Shown here in pieces: positions 24,601 through 34,700 of a stretch of DNA of 64,000 nucleotides. The stretch covers positions 63,798,001 through 63,862,000 of the forward strand of contig CM060733.1 in the NCBI GenBank assembly GCA_030704615.1, in the 5' to 3' direction. A program made the position numbers and the translations under genes. Every line of letters starts with the position of its first letter. The first letter of the stretch is position 1. Below the pieces are notes generated by a model. It was not told the origin of the DNA. It did no database searches and saw only the letters and a list, made by a program, of their open reading frames with translations. The stretch is from Takakia lepidozioides. Taxonomy: Eukaryota; Streptophyta; Takakiopsida; Takakiales; Takakiaceae.

Positions 24601-25225
24601 GCAGGTCCAAGATCAAACCGTATTTTGATAACAAGTATAACAGCAGGGAAGGTGCTGTATTCCCCAACCCAGCACTAAATGCTCTGATGCGAGATCATGA
24701 CCATTTGTCTCAAACCGCAACTAACTTACACTGGTAACGCAGTAACTCTTGTAACTCAAACTCTAGTAGATACTTTCAGTGTGTGACAAGATCCCAACCC
24801 TGGTTGACCTACAGGATATATGTCGAGTTTGGTTATTGTAAGGCCCCTTTGACAATTTCCAGGAAACCTCGGCCGGAATTCTTCAGATGTGCTCGGATAA
24901 CTCAAGCCCTGGCCAATGGTTAGCAATAACCTTTTCAGGTTTAAAAATCCATTCCGCAAGTAAAGCAAAACGATGGTGAACTTCAGCTCTAGTGTTAAGA
25001 TTCCATATCAGTATATAAAATCTTCACCTTAAGGAGGTGATGGAGGAACATACCTAGAAGCTGGAAGAGTGCAAAGGGGATAACGGCCAAAGAGGGCTGC
25101 AGCAGACTGCGCACAAACTCCAGCACCTTATCGGCCAACCCTCGCGGAAACGGTATCGTTAGAACCAGTAGAACCACTGCCTCTGCTCCCGCCAACGCCC
25201 CCAGAAGCATCCATTGCAACGCCAT
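15671..25225 (-). CDS. BAP31-like ER membrane protein, short plant form (4 exons, 129 aa)
   Basis: Exons on the minus strand: 25225-25054, 17200-17118, 16571-16516 and 15749-15671. All junctions are GT-AG and phases agree (172+83+56+79 = 390 nt, 129 residues plus TAA). The protein starts MALQWMLLGALAGAEAVVLL, has a second hydrophobic stretch ending in FALFQLLE, then VYWKYEHRINC, DVCTTLERDRF and a third hydrophobic stretch NTLLAVGAAFLYW. It ends in a short charged tail (LEDKVKRMKTQ). This is the layout of the short BAP31-like proteins of green plants, which sit in the ER membrane and are linked in the wider family to membrane-protein sorting. Each small exon matches the family in order, so the model is strong. 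Intron 1 (17201-25053) is swollen by five LINE pieces, all in sense orientation. No frame break is seen, so it is probably a working gene. Confidence 0.88.
17299..17835 (-). mobile_element. LINE 3' fragment A
   Basis: The 3' end of the LINE family described at 21158-24197, 5'-truncated within the sequence after the RT (near the NEVR position). It begins on the plus strand with GAGAGAGAATGTACTCATGA, i.e. a CT-rich tail on the coding strand. Coding is degraded. Lies in intron 1 of the BAP31-like gene. Confidence 0.82.
17836..18083 (-). mobile_element. LINE 3' fragment B
   Basis: A shorter 3' fragment of the same LINE, starting AATGTACTCATAAGAC on the plus strand and 5'-truncated after about 245 bp. 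It abuts fragment A directly. Confidence 0.8.
18093..21157 (-). mobile_element. LINE copy C with endonuclease and RT, decayed
   Basis: Non-LTR retrotransposon. Read on the minus strand: an exonuclease-endonuclease-phosphatase type endonuclease (VGCVYMPTEGTHSADADKK near 21000, LLGDFNARVGKG near 20930, GTSDHFLVWTE near 20660). Next come a spacer, RT blocks (NYRGITLLNAVGKIF, FLDVKKAYDTVWRDGL, FADDFAGIG) and the zinc-bearing tail region. Compared with copy D it extends further 5' into the endonuclease but lacks about 190 bp near 19900 and has many frameshifts. Not functional. Confidence 0.88.
21158..24197 (-). mobile_element. LINE copy D, best preserved
   Basis: 5'-truncated inside the endonuclease and ending at a (GA)n tract on the plus strand (21151-21165). 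About 3 kb, same orientation as the BAP31-like gene. Its coding region is given separately. The 5' end meets another GA tract and LINE scrap E. Confidence 0.88.
21177..24169 (-). pseudogene. LINE ORF2: endonuclease C-terminus, RT, zinc knuckle
   Basis: 23117-24169 holds the endonuclease end (GTSDHFLVWTE) and the RT N-terminal blocks (AGGPDGIVNELIKHGG). One indel near 23130 shifts frame. 21925-23145 holds the RT core with FLDVKKAYDTVW (motif A) and FADDF (motif C). A third part (21723-21983, then 21177-21689 after an in-frame TAG) carries a C-terminal zinc motif of the LINE type (C..CGQPEDNIHFLIHC). Three breaks, otherwise close to intact. It copies LINE RNA into the genome by target-primed reverse transcription in the family. 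Confidence 0.88.
24198..24262 (-). mobile_element. LINE 3' scrap E
   Basis: About 50 bp of the LINE 3' terminus, starting TTGTACTCATAAGACG on the plus strand, bounded on both sides by GAGAGAGA tracts. Confidence 0.7.
24263..25053. other. 5' part of BAP31-like intron 1
   Basis: No coding or repeat signal recognised between the LINE cluster and the exon 1 donor (GTATGT at 25053-25048). Confidence 0.6.
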
Positions 25226-25701
25226 GATCTTCTCCTCTCCCTCCCAGCTCCCCCCTCCTCCCTATCGACGCAACCGCAAATTGCTCTCGACGGATTGCAC
25301 AAAAATCACATAAACACAAACATTCCTCATCCACCATCAATGCTCTCAGCAACGCTGAGTTCCCAAGAGGGACGGAGCGACAGGTGACTGCCAGTCGGCG
25401 TGCTGTGACTACCGGCTACCTCCAGTCAAAACATAAAATTGACACCTTCAGACGTTGGGTAACCTGTGAACAATGGAATATTCGTTGTATAAAGGTCCAT
25501 ATAGTCAACGAAAATAAAATAAGTATAGGGTTTTTTCTAGTGTTGGACTGGTATCATGGATTTTTTACACCACTGAGGTAATGGTATTGGGATAGAGTTG
25601 AATTATTCAAGCCAGTATGGTATTGGTATCCAATGATGTGTAAATTTGACAGCCTGGTATGGTATATGGTATGCTATCAAACTGAAAATCTGACTGGTAT
25701 G
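25226..25701 (-). other. Upstream region of the BAP31-like gene
   Basis: Just upstream of the ATG the coding strand is purine-rich (the plus strand shows CTCCTCTCCCTCCC), as in many plant 5' UTRs. No TATA box is clear. 25540-25701 is a degenerate stretch of TGGTATGG-like repeats around the MITE insertion site. Confidence 0.4.
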
Positions 25702-26000
25702 GTATAAACCAGTGTTGGCCGGGTACCATGTTTTGAGCCCTCTCCCGGTCCCGGTTATGGCATACTCTTTGAAAAAAATGGATGGCCAGGGCAGGGTATA
25801 CCAATAGGTTTGAAAAACATCTCGGTTACAGGTTCTCAATAAACACATGGATTTTTTGTTGTCCGGTTCTCAATCTACCGGTTATGCGAACTTAAAAAAT
25901 GCCGGTTCCATGGTACCGGTTATGGGATTCATCCATTTTTATTTATTTTTACTTTTTCTAGCATTTTTGTGTATGTGTGTAAAACTATACACAAAAAGGT

Positions 26001-26120
26001 TGTGGCATGGTGATAAGCCACTCGAGTATTGGCTTGTGGGTCTCGGGTTCAAAGTTCAAACGTTCAACCCTGTCATCTATCTCTCTGCCTTCAGGCTGGG
26101 GGCTCTGCCCCTCTAATACA
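26001..26120 (+). mobile_element. Possible tRNA-derived SINE fragment inside the MITE
   Basis: A-box-like TGGCATGGTGATAAGCC (from 26003) and B-box-like CGGGTTCAAAG (26044-26054) about 40 bp apart on the plus strand. No target duplication or tail was identified, so it may be a fragment or a chance match. Confidence 0.4.
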
Positions 26121-26416
26121 CTAAGCTTACAACTTACAACTATTGTCTTAGCCAAATGCCAAATGCCCAACTAATTAATTTCCTACTTGGACATTCTCAT
26201 TAATGTTGTGCACCTAATCTCCCCAACATCTGTAATTTCTTAACTACCATCACTAACCCTTATACTTGTATTATCTAGAACCGCCTCTACGCCATCCACA
26301 TTTGCTCCGGATCTTGCTCCGGGTATAACACCCTTACACGGTTCTCTAGCCGGTTAGGAAGCTCGATTTTTTTTCCGGTTCCCTTCCATAGCCGGTTCCT
26401 GCGGGGGCTACACTTT

Positions 26417-26442
26417 CCGGTTATGCACATGTGCATAACCGG
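26417..26442. repeat. Perfect 26-bp palindrome
   Basis: Two arms of CCGGTTATGCACA and its complement without a spacer, inside the hAT MITE. Confidence 0.8.
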
Positions 26443-26731
26443 CAAATAACCGCCAGATATGCATGTCAAGATGCCATACCCGGCCAACACTGGTATAAAC
26501 CAAAATTTAAAAAGTCATACCAGCCTTGTATGTGCCAGGGTTTGGTATCAGCTTCATGTACATAAACATTACATTCTGCTAGTTCTTTCTAACTAGCAGT
26601 TGTGATAGTTCAAAAAGTGAAACTAGAACACATTGCATTTCATCTACTCCTCTTCAAACATATTAGCATCCCTAATTAGTATCCCTAACATGTTAGTATC
26701 TCTACCCCTACATCCTCTCCCTTCAGCAGGC

Positions 26732-27344
26732 TGTCAAGTTATTTTACCACTAGTGTGAAGTTAGCTAGGAAATAGCTAGCTTTTATATATTGACATTTGG
26801 GATTGACCCAAGTGTCAATCCAGGGGCCAATACATGTTTGGGCACCTGGCGTTGTTATCTTCACGGCAGATCACGGTGGGCTCATCTTTCTCGAGTTGAG
26901 CCTCACCGCGTCTAGCTATGGCGCCGTAGTGTGGATTCCCCATGGCGTGGGGTGCACTTGGCTCGACTTAATTTATGAGTGATGTTTTCAAGTGCAAGTA
27001 TGTGAGTTTGAGAGAGCTTGTGTGCTTGTATCATCCATTTCTTTATCATTGTGATGGACTAGTGGCTGCACTAGTGGTGGCTAGTGGCAGCCTAGTGATG
27101 GACTAGTGGCTGCTCTAGTGGTGGCTAGTGGCAGACTAGTGGTGGACTAGTGGCTGCACTAGTGGTGGCTAGTGGCAGCCTAATGATGGACTAGTGGCTG
27201 CACTAGTGGTGACTAGTGGTTGTCTAGTGGCAGCCTAGTGGTGCACTAGTGGTGGACTAGTGATAGACTAGTGTTTGGTGTGCACATGTGTTGTGTGATT
27301 CTGGACAGCGATGTAGTTGTGTAGCAATATGTATGCGCACGACA
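26732..27344 (+). mobile_element. LTR-like element, copy 2
   Basis: Second copy of the element at 6283-6779, with the same TGTCAAG start and GCACGACA end. It is longer because of an expanded CTAGTGG minisatellite. Flanks are CAGGC and AAGGT, so again no duplication is visible. Confidence 0.65.
27056..27275. repeat. CTAGTGGTGG minisatellite
   Basis: Irregular repeats of about 10-20 bp built on ACTAGTGG(C/T)(T/G)G, over a dozen units, inside the LTR-like element. The other copy has only a few. Confidence 0.8.
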
Positions 27345-27612
27345 AAGGTTTCGCAATACTTCGTATGAGTGTAAAAACCGGTTTGATTTTTTTGTCTTCG
27401 TCTCTTGGGGCAAGTTGGGGCATGATTTTGGTCACTCTCGGAAACTGTCGCAACAGAGATCTTACGAGCATAAGGTCCCCAAATTAGCTATTTTTTGCTC
27501 AAATCAGAGGGAGCCACCCATTTTTTTATGTAAGGTAAAGTCTGGATGGGGAGAACCCTCCGCCCTAGGGTCTAGGGTTCTCCCCCTCCCCAGGATATGC
27601 CAGACCTTACCC

Positions 27613-27637
27613 TATATATATATATATATATATATAT
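27613..27637. repeat. (AT)n microsatellite
   Basis: Pure TA dinucleotide run of about 25 bp. Confidence 0.95.
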
Positions 27638-27649
27638 GAACAGGGGAGA

Positions 27650-28226
27650 GTGGCCCGTCCACTCAAACAGAAAATGTCATCTTGGTTGTCTAACATGACA
27701 ACTCCAGGTGTCACCATGGCGCGTTCAATGGCTGGCCTAGCTGGCAGCACCATCAACCTGGCAGCTGCAGCTTGCCATGGCGCCGCCGTGGCAGTCTTAA
27801 CCGTCACATCCGAGGATCCCTCCAGCACTACACCTCCCACTATCTCCGTAGAAGATGAAGTAACCTCCCCACTCTCACAGAGTGTACCTACCAGCCTGAA
27901 CACCTCAGCTGGTCTTACCCTCGGCGTCGCAATCATGGTAGCCGAGAACAATGGAGCCTGGCACACAGCTGTGGCTGCCCCAACAGCACACTAGCTGCCG
28001 TAGCTTTGGCAACACTAGGTAGTGGTGCTGCCCGTGTAGCTCTCCCCAATGGCATAGTAACCTCCACCTCGGTAACAGTCGGGCGAGAACTAGGTGCCAT
28101 GGACGGCGTCAACACTGTCTCCGCCAATGTGAATGACTGAGGAAGCCTGGCCTGACGGCTTGCCTCCCCACGCTGTGGATCCAACTCCACCTCCGCACCC
28201 CGTGGCTCAGGAACTCGTGCTGCTCC
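27650..28226 (-). other. Sequence 3' of the orphan gag, product unknown
   Basis: GC-rich, with open but unremarkable frames on both strands. In a gag-pol element a protease would follow here, but I could not recognise one. Confidence 0.35.
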
Positions 28227-29759
28227 TCAAGTCACTGCCGCAGCTGACTCCACTTGCACTAGTGGTAGTCCTGCCCCACACATAGTGGTAGTGGTAGTGC
28301 TGCCCGACACTAGTGGTAGTGGTGCCCCACCCACAGTGGTAGTGGTAGTGGCACCCCTCACTAGTGGTAGTGCTGCCCCGCACATGAATCCCATGCCTCC
28401 CATGTCTCCTCCCTCAGGAGCAGGAGGTGGACCATCCGGCCTTGGAGCCGGTACCACCTGAGCTATGGCCATGGCAGCGAGCCTCTGCTCTAGTTGCTGA
28501 AGCCGGTTGGCCATGCCTTGGTCACCACCCTGACCTCCGCGTCCTTTGCCATGTTGAGCTTGCCCTTGGCCTGCACCTCGTGCCTGGCCACCTCGTCCTC
28601 TCTGGGCTGCTCCACCTCGTCCCCGGCCACCATTGTTCCCTTGGAACTGGCCTGGGCGCAACTCAGGATGCAAACCATAGCACTGGGCCTCTCCATGCCC
28701 GTACTTGTCACAATGCCCACACTGCACCTGTGCAGGCTGTGCCGGTGCCAAACCATTGCCTCCCTCTGGGCAATCCTTCTTGACATGGGGTCCTCCACAT
28801 GTCCAGCACACCACATCCGCCCATTGTTGGCCAGCAAATGAAGGGAGAGACCCTTGCATCTGAGGTCCTCTCTGCCCTTCCATGGGCTTTACCTGAGCCC
28901 CCTTGTTGCCTTGAGCACGTTGAGGTAGTGGCTGGCTAGGAGCACCACTACCCCGTGGTGCCTCCTTAGCAAATCTCACCATGACCACTCGTTCCTCCAC
29001 CATGTTGAGCTCTATCCGCTCTGCCAGCAAAAACACATTTGCTAAGGTGGGTTGGGCTGTTTGTAGGAGAGTTGCATCCCGCACCCTTCTCTTTAGCTCC
29101 TTGTCCAATATCCCATACCAGAATTGGACTGCCTGAGCCTCCGTAACTCCTTGGGTTACATTAATCAAGCGCCTCATGAGAGTGAAAGCCTCCCTCAAGC
29201 TCTCAGTAGGCTTCCGTTAGAACTCTTGCAAGCTTTTCAACTTCTTTGTCCTCACCCCTTGGTAGTTCCTTCTCAACTCTTCGAAGAACTCCACAACAGG
29301 GTTGAAGGCAGGTACCGCCACTGGTGCTGGTGCAGCAGTAGCTTGGGTGGACGTCGTAGTTGTTGTACCACTAGTCCCACTACTGCTCGTGGAAGCTGCA
29401 GCTGCTGGTGCAGCTGCCGGTGTGGCTGCTGCCCTTGTGCCTCTAGTGCCTCTAGTGCCTCTAGTGATGGAGACATAGTCGGGTGACCAGTACATCCTCC
29501 ACTCCTCGATCTCAACATCGTGCCCCCGCCTAAACTCATGGTAATCATCCATGGGCGGCCCCTCAAGGTGCTGAAACAGCCCCTTCCATGCCATGAAGGG
29601 CGTAAACAGTTGTGGATTGCGCATTTGCTGCAAGTCACACCAACTATCAAACTCTTGGATAAAATCATCCAACTCAATGGTGCCCACCGCCCCAGAGTAC
29701 CTTCGTGGCCCCCTGGTGGCTCCATACATCTCCTCCATCGTGTCCCACAACAATGGCAA
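28227..29759 (-). pseudogene. Retrotransposon gag with two CCHC knuckles
   Basis: One frame holds both halves (29217-29759 and 28227-29198), separated by a single TAA after KSLQEF. The N-terminal half contains a capsid-like stretch (DFIQEFDSWCDLQQM). The second half has REAFTLMRRLINVTQGV and QFWYGILDKELKRRV, a helical gag pattern. Two zinc knuckles follow, CWTCGGPHVKKDC and CGHCDKYGHGEAQC. Then comes an RGG-rich tail and repeats of the type GAALPLVRGATTTTT. It would package element RNA. No pol is present nearby and no LTR was recognised, so it is an orphan. Confidence 0.75.
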
Positions 29760-29911
29760 GGAACAACTTGCACCACCGGTGTGAGTCCTCCTGATTCACA
29801 ATCCGAATCAGAACCTTCCGTAGAAGACACGGGAGGTGAAGGTGGCCTAAAACAGGTTTCATATGACCCGGATATGGCCAAACATGCATTACATAATTTA
29901 AATTTGGTCAT

Positions 29912-30200
29912 ATTAATTAGTTCATTTTGGCCCGCCTTTATCGATTTCTACTACCACTTCATATAAAAGTTAACATTGTACTCATTAGAATAAAGTGAAA
30001 TTCACATACCATACCAAATATAAAAAGGACGTAGCAGGATTTGAGCCCCAAACCACTGGGATAACAAAAAGTGTACTATCCAATAAAAGTTCAATGGATT
30101 TAGGGTTGCGGGGTTGTGTGTTGAACGATGAGTCTTGGACTTGGTCGTTTTTCTTTGTTTGTGTCGTGGGGTGATTTGCAGGTGCACAGCTAGGGTCCGA
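29912..30200. other. No gene recognised
   Basis: AT-rich spacer between the orphan gag and the PPR remnant. A B-box-like stretch on the minus strand (30038-30057) lacks a convincing A box. Confidence 0.5.
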
Positions 30201-30203
30201 GAT

Positions 30204-30310
30204 GGAAGCTTTGGAGACCATTTGCGCTCAAGCAATGCGGGGAGGGTTGAGCTCGACAGCTTTGGAGACATGCGCGCACTCGATGCGGGGAGGGTTGAAG
30301 CTCGACAGCT
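30204..30310. repeat. Tandem duplication of about 53 bp
   Basis: Two adjacent copies of a unit running from AGCTTTGGAGAC to GGGGAGGGTTGA plus AGCTCGAC, with a few differences. Confidence 0.7.
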
Positions 30311-30329
30311 TCATAGCTTTTTCATACGG

Positions 30330-30830
30330 CCCTCAATATCGTCCTCTCCACCCTCCTCTCTACCCCATCTTTCTTTCACATTGTCTGCTTCTCCTTAGTC
30401 CACGCCCAAGCGCTCTCCAACTCTCCATCAATCTCGCTCCCACCCTCTTCATTTCTCATGCTTTTGCTGCAGTAGGTCGTTCGAGGCTTGCCCAGGTCTT
30501 AGAGGTCCATGGTGTCATCGTCAAGGCTGGAATAGTACCAGATGTCATTCTGAACTGTACCTTTGTTGATATGTATGCCAAATGTGGGAGCACTGTGGAT
30601 GCAAAAGAAGTGTTTGATGGGCAAACGAAATGTGGTATTCTGGAGTGCTATGATTGCACTACATGCACAACATGGATATGGGGGATGGAGGCTTTGCAGA
30701 CCTGTGAGCAAATGCACATCAGCAGGGGGTGAAGCCAGACCGAGTCACATTCATTTTTGTTGTGCCCTATCTTCATGCCAATTTCTCCAATCTAGGTGTG
30801 CTATGACTTAGTGGATTTGTAGCAAGTAGG
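30330..30830 (+). pseudogene. Pentatricopeptide repeat (PPR) protein fragment
   Basis: The hallmark VDMYAKCGSTVDAKEVFDG lies at about 30562-30620, preceded by VHGVIVKAGIVPDVI. In a shifted frame it is followed by RNVVFWSAMIALHAQHGYGG, then by VKPDRVTFIFV in the first frame. This is the order of PLS-class PPR proteins, which bind organellar RNA in plants. Frameshifts and missing start and ends make it a pseudogene. Its 3' end (coding PYLHANFSNLGVLW) merges into the ~180-bp tandem array. Confidence 0.8.
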
Positions 30831-31495
30831 GTGATGAAGATATGCTAGCCTTCAGAGCTATAAAGATTTTCAAGGGGTTGTGGTCTGGCCCCCAATATAG
30901 CTGCACTTGTTGTTCAAGTTTCCAGACATTCAGCTACTTTGATGGGCCTATCTTCTTGCCAATTCCTCCATTTGCGGTGTGCTAACAACTAGTGTGATCA
31001 ACATATGGTGGCCTTCAAAGCTTTGGAATTTCTTAAGGGGTTGTGGTCTGGCCCCCAACAGATCTGCATTTGTTGTTTAAGTTTCCGGACGTTCAGGTAC
31101 TCAAATGGGCCTCTCTTCTTGCCAATTGCTCCAATTATGGTGTGCTATGGCTTGAAAAATTTCTAACAACTAGTGTGATCAAGGTATGGTGGCCTCTAGA
31201 GCTCTGAATCTTATTAAGGGGTTGTGGTCTGGCCCCCAACAAATCTTCACTTGTTGTTCAAGTTTCCGGATGTTCAGGTACTCTGATGGACCTATCTCCT
31301 TGGCAATTGCTCCAGTTGTGGTGTGCTATGGCTTGAAACATTTCTAACAACTAGTGCAATAAAGGTATGGTGGCCTCCTGAGCTCTGAAATTTCTTAAGG
31401 GGTTGTGGTCTGGTCCCCAACAGATCTGCACTTGTTGTTCAAGTTTCCGGATGTTCAGGTACTCAGATGGGTCTATCTCTTTGCCAATTGCTCCA
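30831..31495 (+). repeat. ~180-bp tandem array, left part
   Basis: About four units. Each contains GGGGTTGTGGTCTGGCC, GTTCAAGTTTCCGGA and TTGCCAATTGCTCC. Spacing of the last motif is roughly 160-180 bp. The array continues at 44506-45612 and is split by MULE copy 2. The first unit coincides with the end of the PPR fragment. Confidence 0.88.
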
Positions 31496-31504
31496 GTTGT
31501 GGTG

Positions 31505-31542
31505 GGGGGCTGCTATTTCATGAGCGGCATGAGCATGAGCGG
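31505..31542 (+). repeat. Left terminal inverted repeat of MULE copy 2
   Basis: GGGGGCTGCTATTTCATGAG followed by two CATGAGCGG-type motifs and an A11 run. 17 of the first 21 bases match the right end, read inward from 44496. Confidence 0.85.
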
Positions 31543-31721
31543 AAAAAAAAAAACATGAGCGGGTCATTGTGTGTCCACGGAAATAGGGTTAGGAGGCACG
31601 GAAATAGGGTCATGTGGACTCGTCATAGCAATGAAATGCAACATTTTATTGCAAATTTTGTGGCAAGCCACGTCTATACAAGTGTGTCCTAACTGACATA
31701 GCAGGAATGGGAACTACTCTC

Positions 31722-34700
31722 CTACACCTTCCGAGGAACTTGGCCCTCCTTCTTCCTCATCCCCCTCATCCCCCCCATCCTCCGCTGTGATGCATCGGTT
31801 GCACTATGCCTCTCAAAAATTCTGTCCTCTCCTTGGGGGACTGTCCACCTCACCTCCTGGGAATCTTTTGCCTCTTCTCTCCCACTTTCCTCAGCAGAAT
31901 CCAAGACAAATCTACGAGCCCGACGGGCTCTAATATCTGCTGCCTCCTCCCTCATCTTCATTTTCTTGAGGCTTGCCTCGTCTAAAATCTGTTGTACACG
32001 ACTAGGTTCGGAAGACCTCCTAGTGGACACCGAAGCAAGCCGGGCAGCATAAGTAGGAAGGATGTAGTCCCTTTCTGGACTAGGCATGAAATCCCCCCTG
32101 GCAAAAAAAGGCACGTTCCTCCTGCCCATGAACTCCGGTGTAGACGTCTCTCTTGTAGTACTTGGCATCCTACAGTAAGAACAAATCCACTTCAAGAATG
32201 TCAATACCAGCAGAAGCAGAAAGGGTTTTCAATGAAATAAGAGAGCGAAGGGAGGTGCCTCACGAAATCTGGAGGCAACTTACAATGCGACCACTCACTC
32301 GTAAACCAGGGGCTCCTCGGCCTCGATCCCAACTTGTTCCTCCCCCTCCTCCTTCTCGGATTTTTCCTCATCCTCCGAGGGTGCCTCTTCCTCTTTGGGC
32401 AGACGTTCAGCCACTGCAAGTTCTGAGTTGTGGAGGGTAGTTTCTGGCTCGAAGGCGAACACATGCCTGTCGGACAACGTCCCTGCCCACATTGAAGCAC
32501 CTGAGGAACAAAGCGGGCGGTTAATAGCTTGCGGCATGCAATTGCAATCGGGCCAGGGGACAAACTGAGCACGTGAAGGCTTACCCGTGCCATATGTGAG
32601 GTCAAGAATCCACCCTTGGACATCCGAGCACGTCTCCATGAGGGTTTGGATGAAAGCAGGGCTCCGAGTCCGACTGTACCGCCACGGTTTGCCTGTCTTT
32701 GTGTCCTTCGGCATACTGGAGTGGGGCACATAGTTGTAGAGGACATCGTAGGTAACAGGGTCCACAACGGCATCAACAAGACGACCGTCGTTGCGGAATT
32801 TGAACGTAGACCCTCTCTTCACAAAGCCATATGCCTCAAACACCGATGTCTGCACATCCAACAAAAGAGGGATCAACTCCGGGATCTAGTTTAGATACAC
32901 CACAATATGAGGTGAATGCAATAGATTGATAACTTACACTTTGGCCCTCTGTTCGCAACCCCTGTGTATTGATGCAGAACCATTTTCTGAGGAGGACCGG
33001 GGTGACACTTTTCGGTGTCCATCTTGCCACCGCATTCTTTGTGGTCTTCCCTCTTGTGGCAAGGACAACCACACATCCACCGTCATCCAGGAGCATGTCG
33101 AGGAGAATCATATCGCAAGCTCTCTCCACCTCAACCCCCCCCCCCCCCCCCCCCCGAGTGCTCTTGCAATCCGTGCTCACAACTGTGAAGAATTCCATCA
33201 TGGCTTCAAAACCAGGGGTGTCTTTAGGCTCTGTACCAGCAGCCCTCTTCTTGGCTTTCCCCTTCTGCTCTGCCAGAGACTTGCTGTGTGCCACCTTCTT
33301 CGCCCTGGCAGCGAGAGCATCAAGGAAGCTCTCATTGACGCATTGGATGATGGTTGGAGGTTCTAGCTTTGGCCTGTGCGTAAATGTCACCGCCAAATAC
33401 CGCCGTGTAGGCTTGCCTTCAAATGCCAACTTCTTGGCAGAGCCAGTCCCACTCCGAACTGACTTGGGAACCCGGACGATCGGTGACTTGGTAGCAGCAG
33501 CAGTAGTCGCAGGACCTTGAACAAAGTCGTCGTCCGAGTCACTCCCTTGGGTCCCCTCCTGCGCCTCCTCCGATGCCTCGATGGTTTTCTGTTTTTTGGG
33601 TGTTACTGTACTCACCTGTTTCCTTGTCATTTTCCTTTGGCCTTTATTCTTCTCATTCAATTTCTCCTGAATTCCTTCCTGAGCAAGCTCTGCCGCTTTC
33701 CTGGAGTTTGCAAGCGCTTTTGCCTCTTTTGGGACCCAGCGGAGGCAGCGGAGCCCGGTTTCGTCGGGCCTCAGCATCCAGCTTCAATTGAAACTCGGAT
33801 GGGTCGAGCGAGCCGGGCGGAAGGTCCACATACCAAGGGAAATCACGCAAATGTTCTAGATGCCACTCCTTCACAATAACGTCAGTGTACATGGAGTCAG
33901 CCCCAGGGTTCCTCCATGCCAGGAAGAATGGTGGCTCGAAAGACAGATGACATTTCTCCAAAAGGGAGAACTTGCAGTACCTGCATTCATGAAAAACACA
34001 GAATGAGGTCCCTGAACTGGAAATTCGGCACCATTTTCCCAGGTTGGGGCGGAACTGACTGGGCCTAGAACTGGGAAAATGGCGCTGAATTTCGGTTTTC
34101 GGTGCCAGCCACCCTAGGGACTTAGCCATTTTGGGAGCCCTGAACTGGAAATTCGGCGCCATTTCCCAAGTCCGGGCCGAAAATGGCTAAGTCACTAAAC
34201 TGACTGGCCCTGGAATTGGAAAAATGGCGCCGAATTTCGGTTTTCTGTGCTAGCCACCCTAGGGACTTAGCCATTTTGGGAGCCCTGAACTGGAAATTCG
34301 GCGCCATTTTCCCAGGTCCAGGCCGAAAATGGCTAAGTCCCTGAACTGACTGGCCCTGGAATTGGAAAAATGGCGCCAAATTTCGGTTTTCGGTGCCTGC
34401 CACTCTAGGGACTTAGCCATTTTGGGTGCCCTGGACTGGAAATTCGGCGCCATTTTTCCAAGGACCAATTTTTATGCGCCACATGAGGCCTCTAACATCC
34501 TGAAATGCAAGGACTTGAAAGGAAGGCATCGCGTATGTACCTGTACAGAAGGCGCATTGCTGTTTTGTCCGCGTTCGGCTGGTCGGTGAACTCGTGGCTC
34601 CAGCGGGCATGGGGTATTTCTCGAAAGAATAGGTCGGTTTTGTACAGCAGAAAGTACCTCGTCACATAGTCGCGTAGGCTCTCTGCTGCAGGAGAAATCT

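Larger units (their letters stand above)
25710..26492. mobile_element. hAT-type MITE (783 bp)
   Basis: Terminal inverted repeats CAGTGTTGGCCGGGTA and TACCCGGCCAACACTG. Perfect 8-bp target duplication GTATAAAC at 25702-25709 and 26493-26500. CAGTG ends with an 8-bp duplication are typical of the hAT superfamily. No transposase is present, so it is non-autonomous. It contains a 26-bp perfect palindrome (26417-26442) and a tRNA-like segment. Confidence 0.88.

Noticed and set aside
28260-28400. GGTAGTGGTAGTG repeats as a CRISPR-like or regulatory array
   Set aside because: They are in-frame Thr/Ala/Pro-coding repeats at the gag C-terminus (minus strand).
30010-30110. Possible tRNA gene or SINE on the minus strand
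   Set aside because: A B-box-like GGCTCAAATCC is present, but there is no acceptable A box, no cloverleaf, and no flanking duplication was found.
33135-33155. Poly(C) tract as a functional Gly-rich linker
   Set aside because: A 21-base homopolymer is more simply an unstable tract or an assembly weak point; function cannot be inferred.
33730-33850. VDLPPG in cargo exon 6 as the catalytic DPPY-type motif
   Set aside because: Spacing and residues do not match the (D/N/S)PP(Y/F/W) loop; noted only as a possibility needing a structural model.
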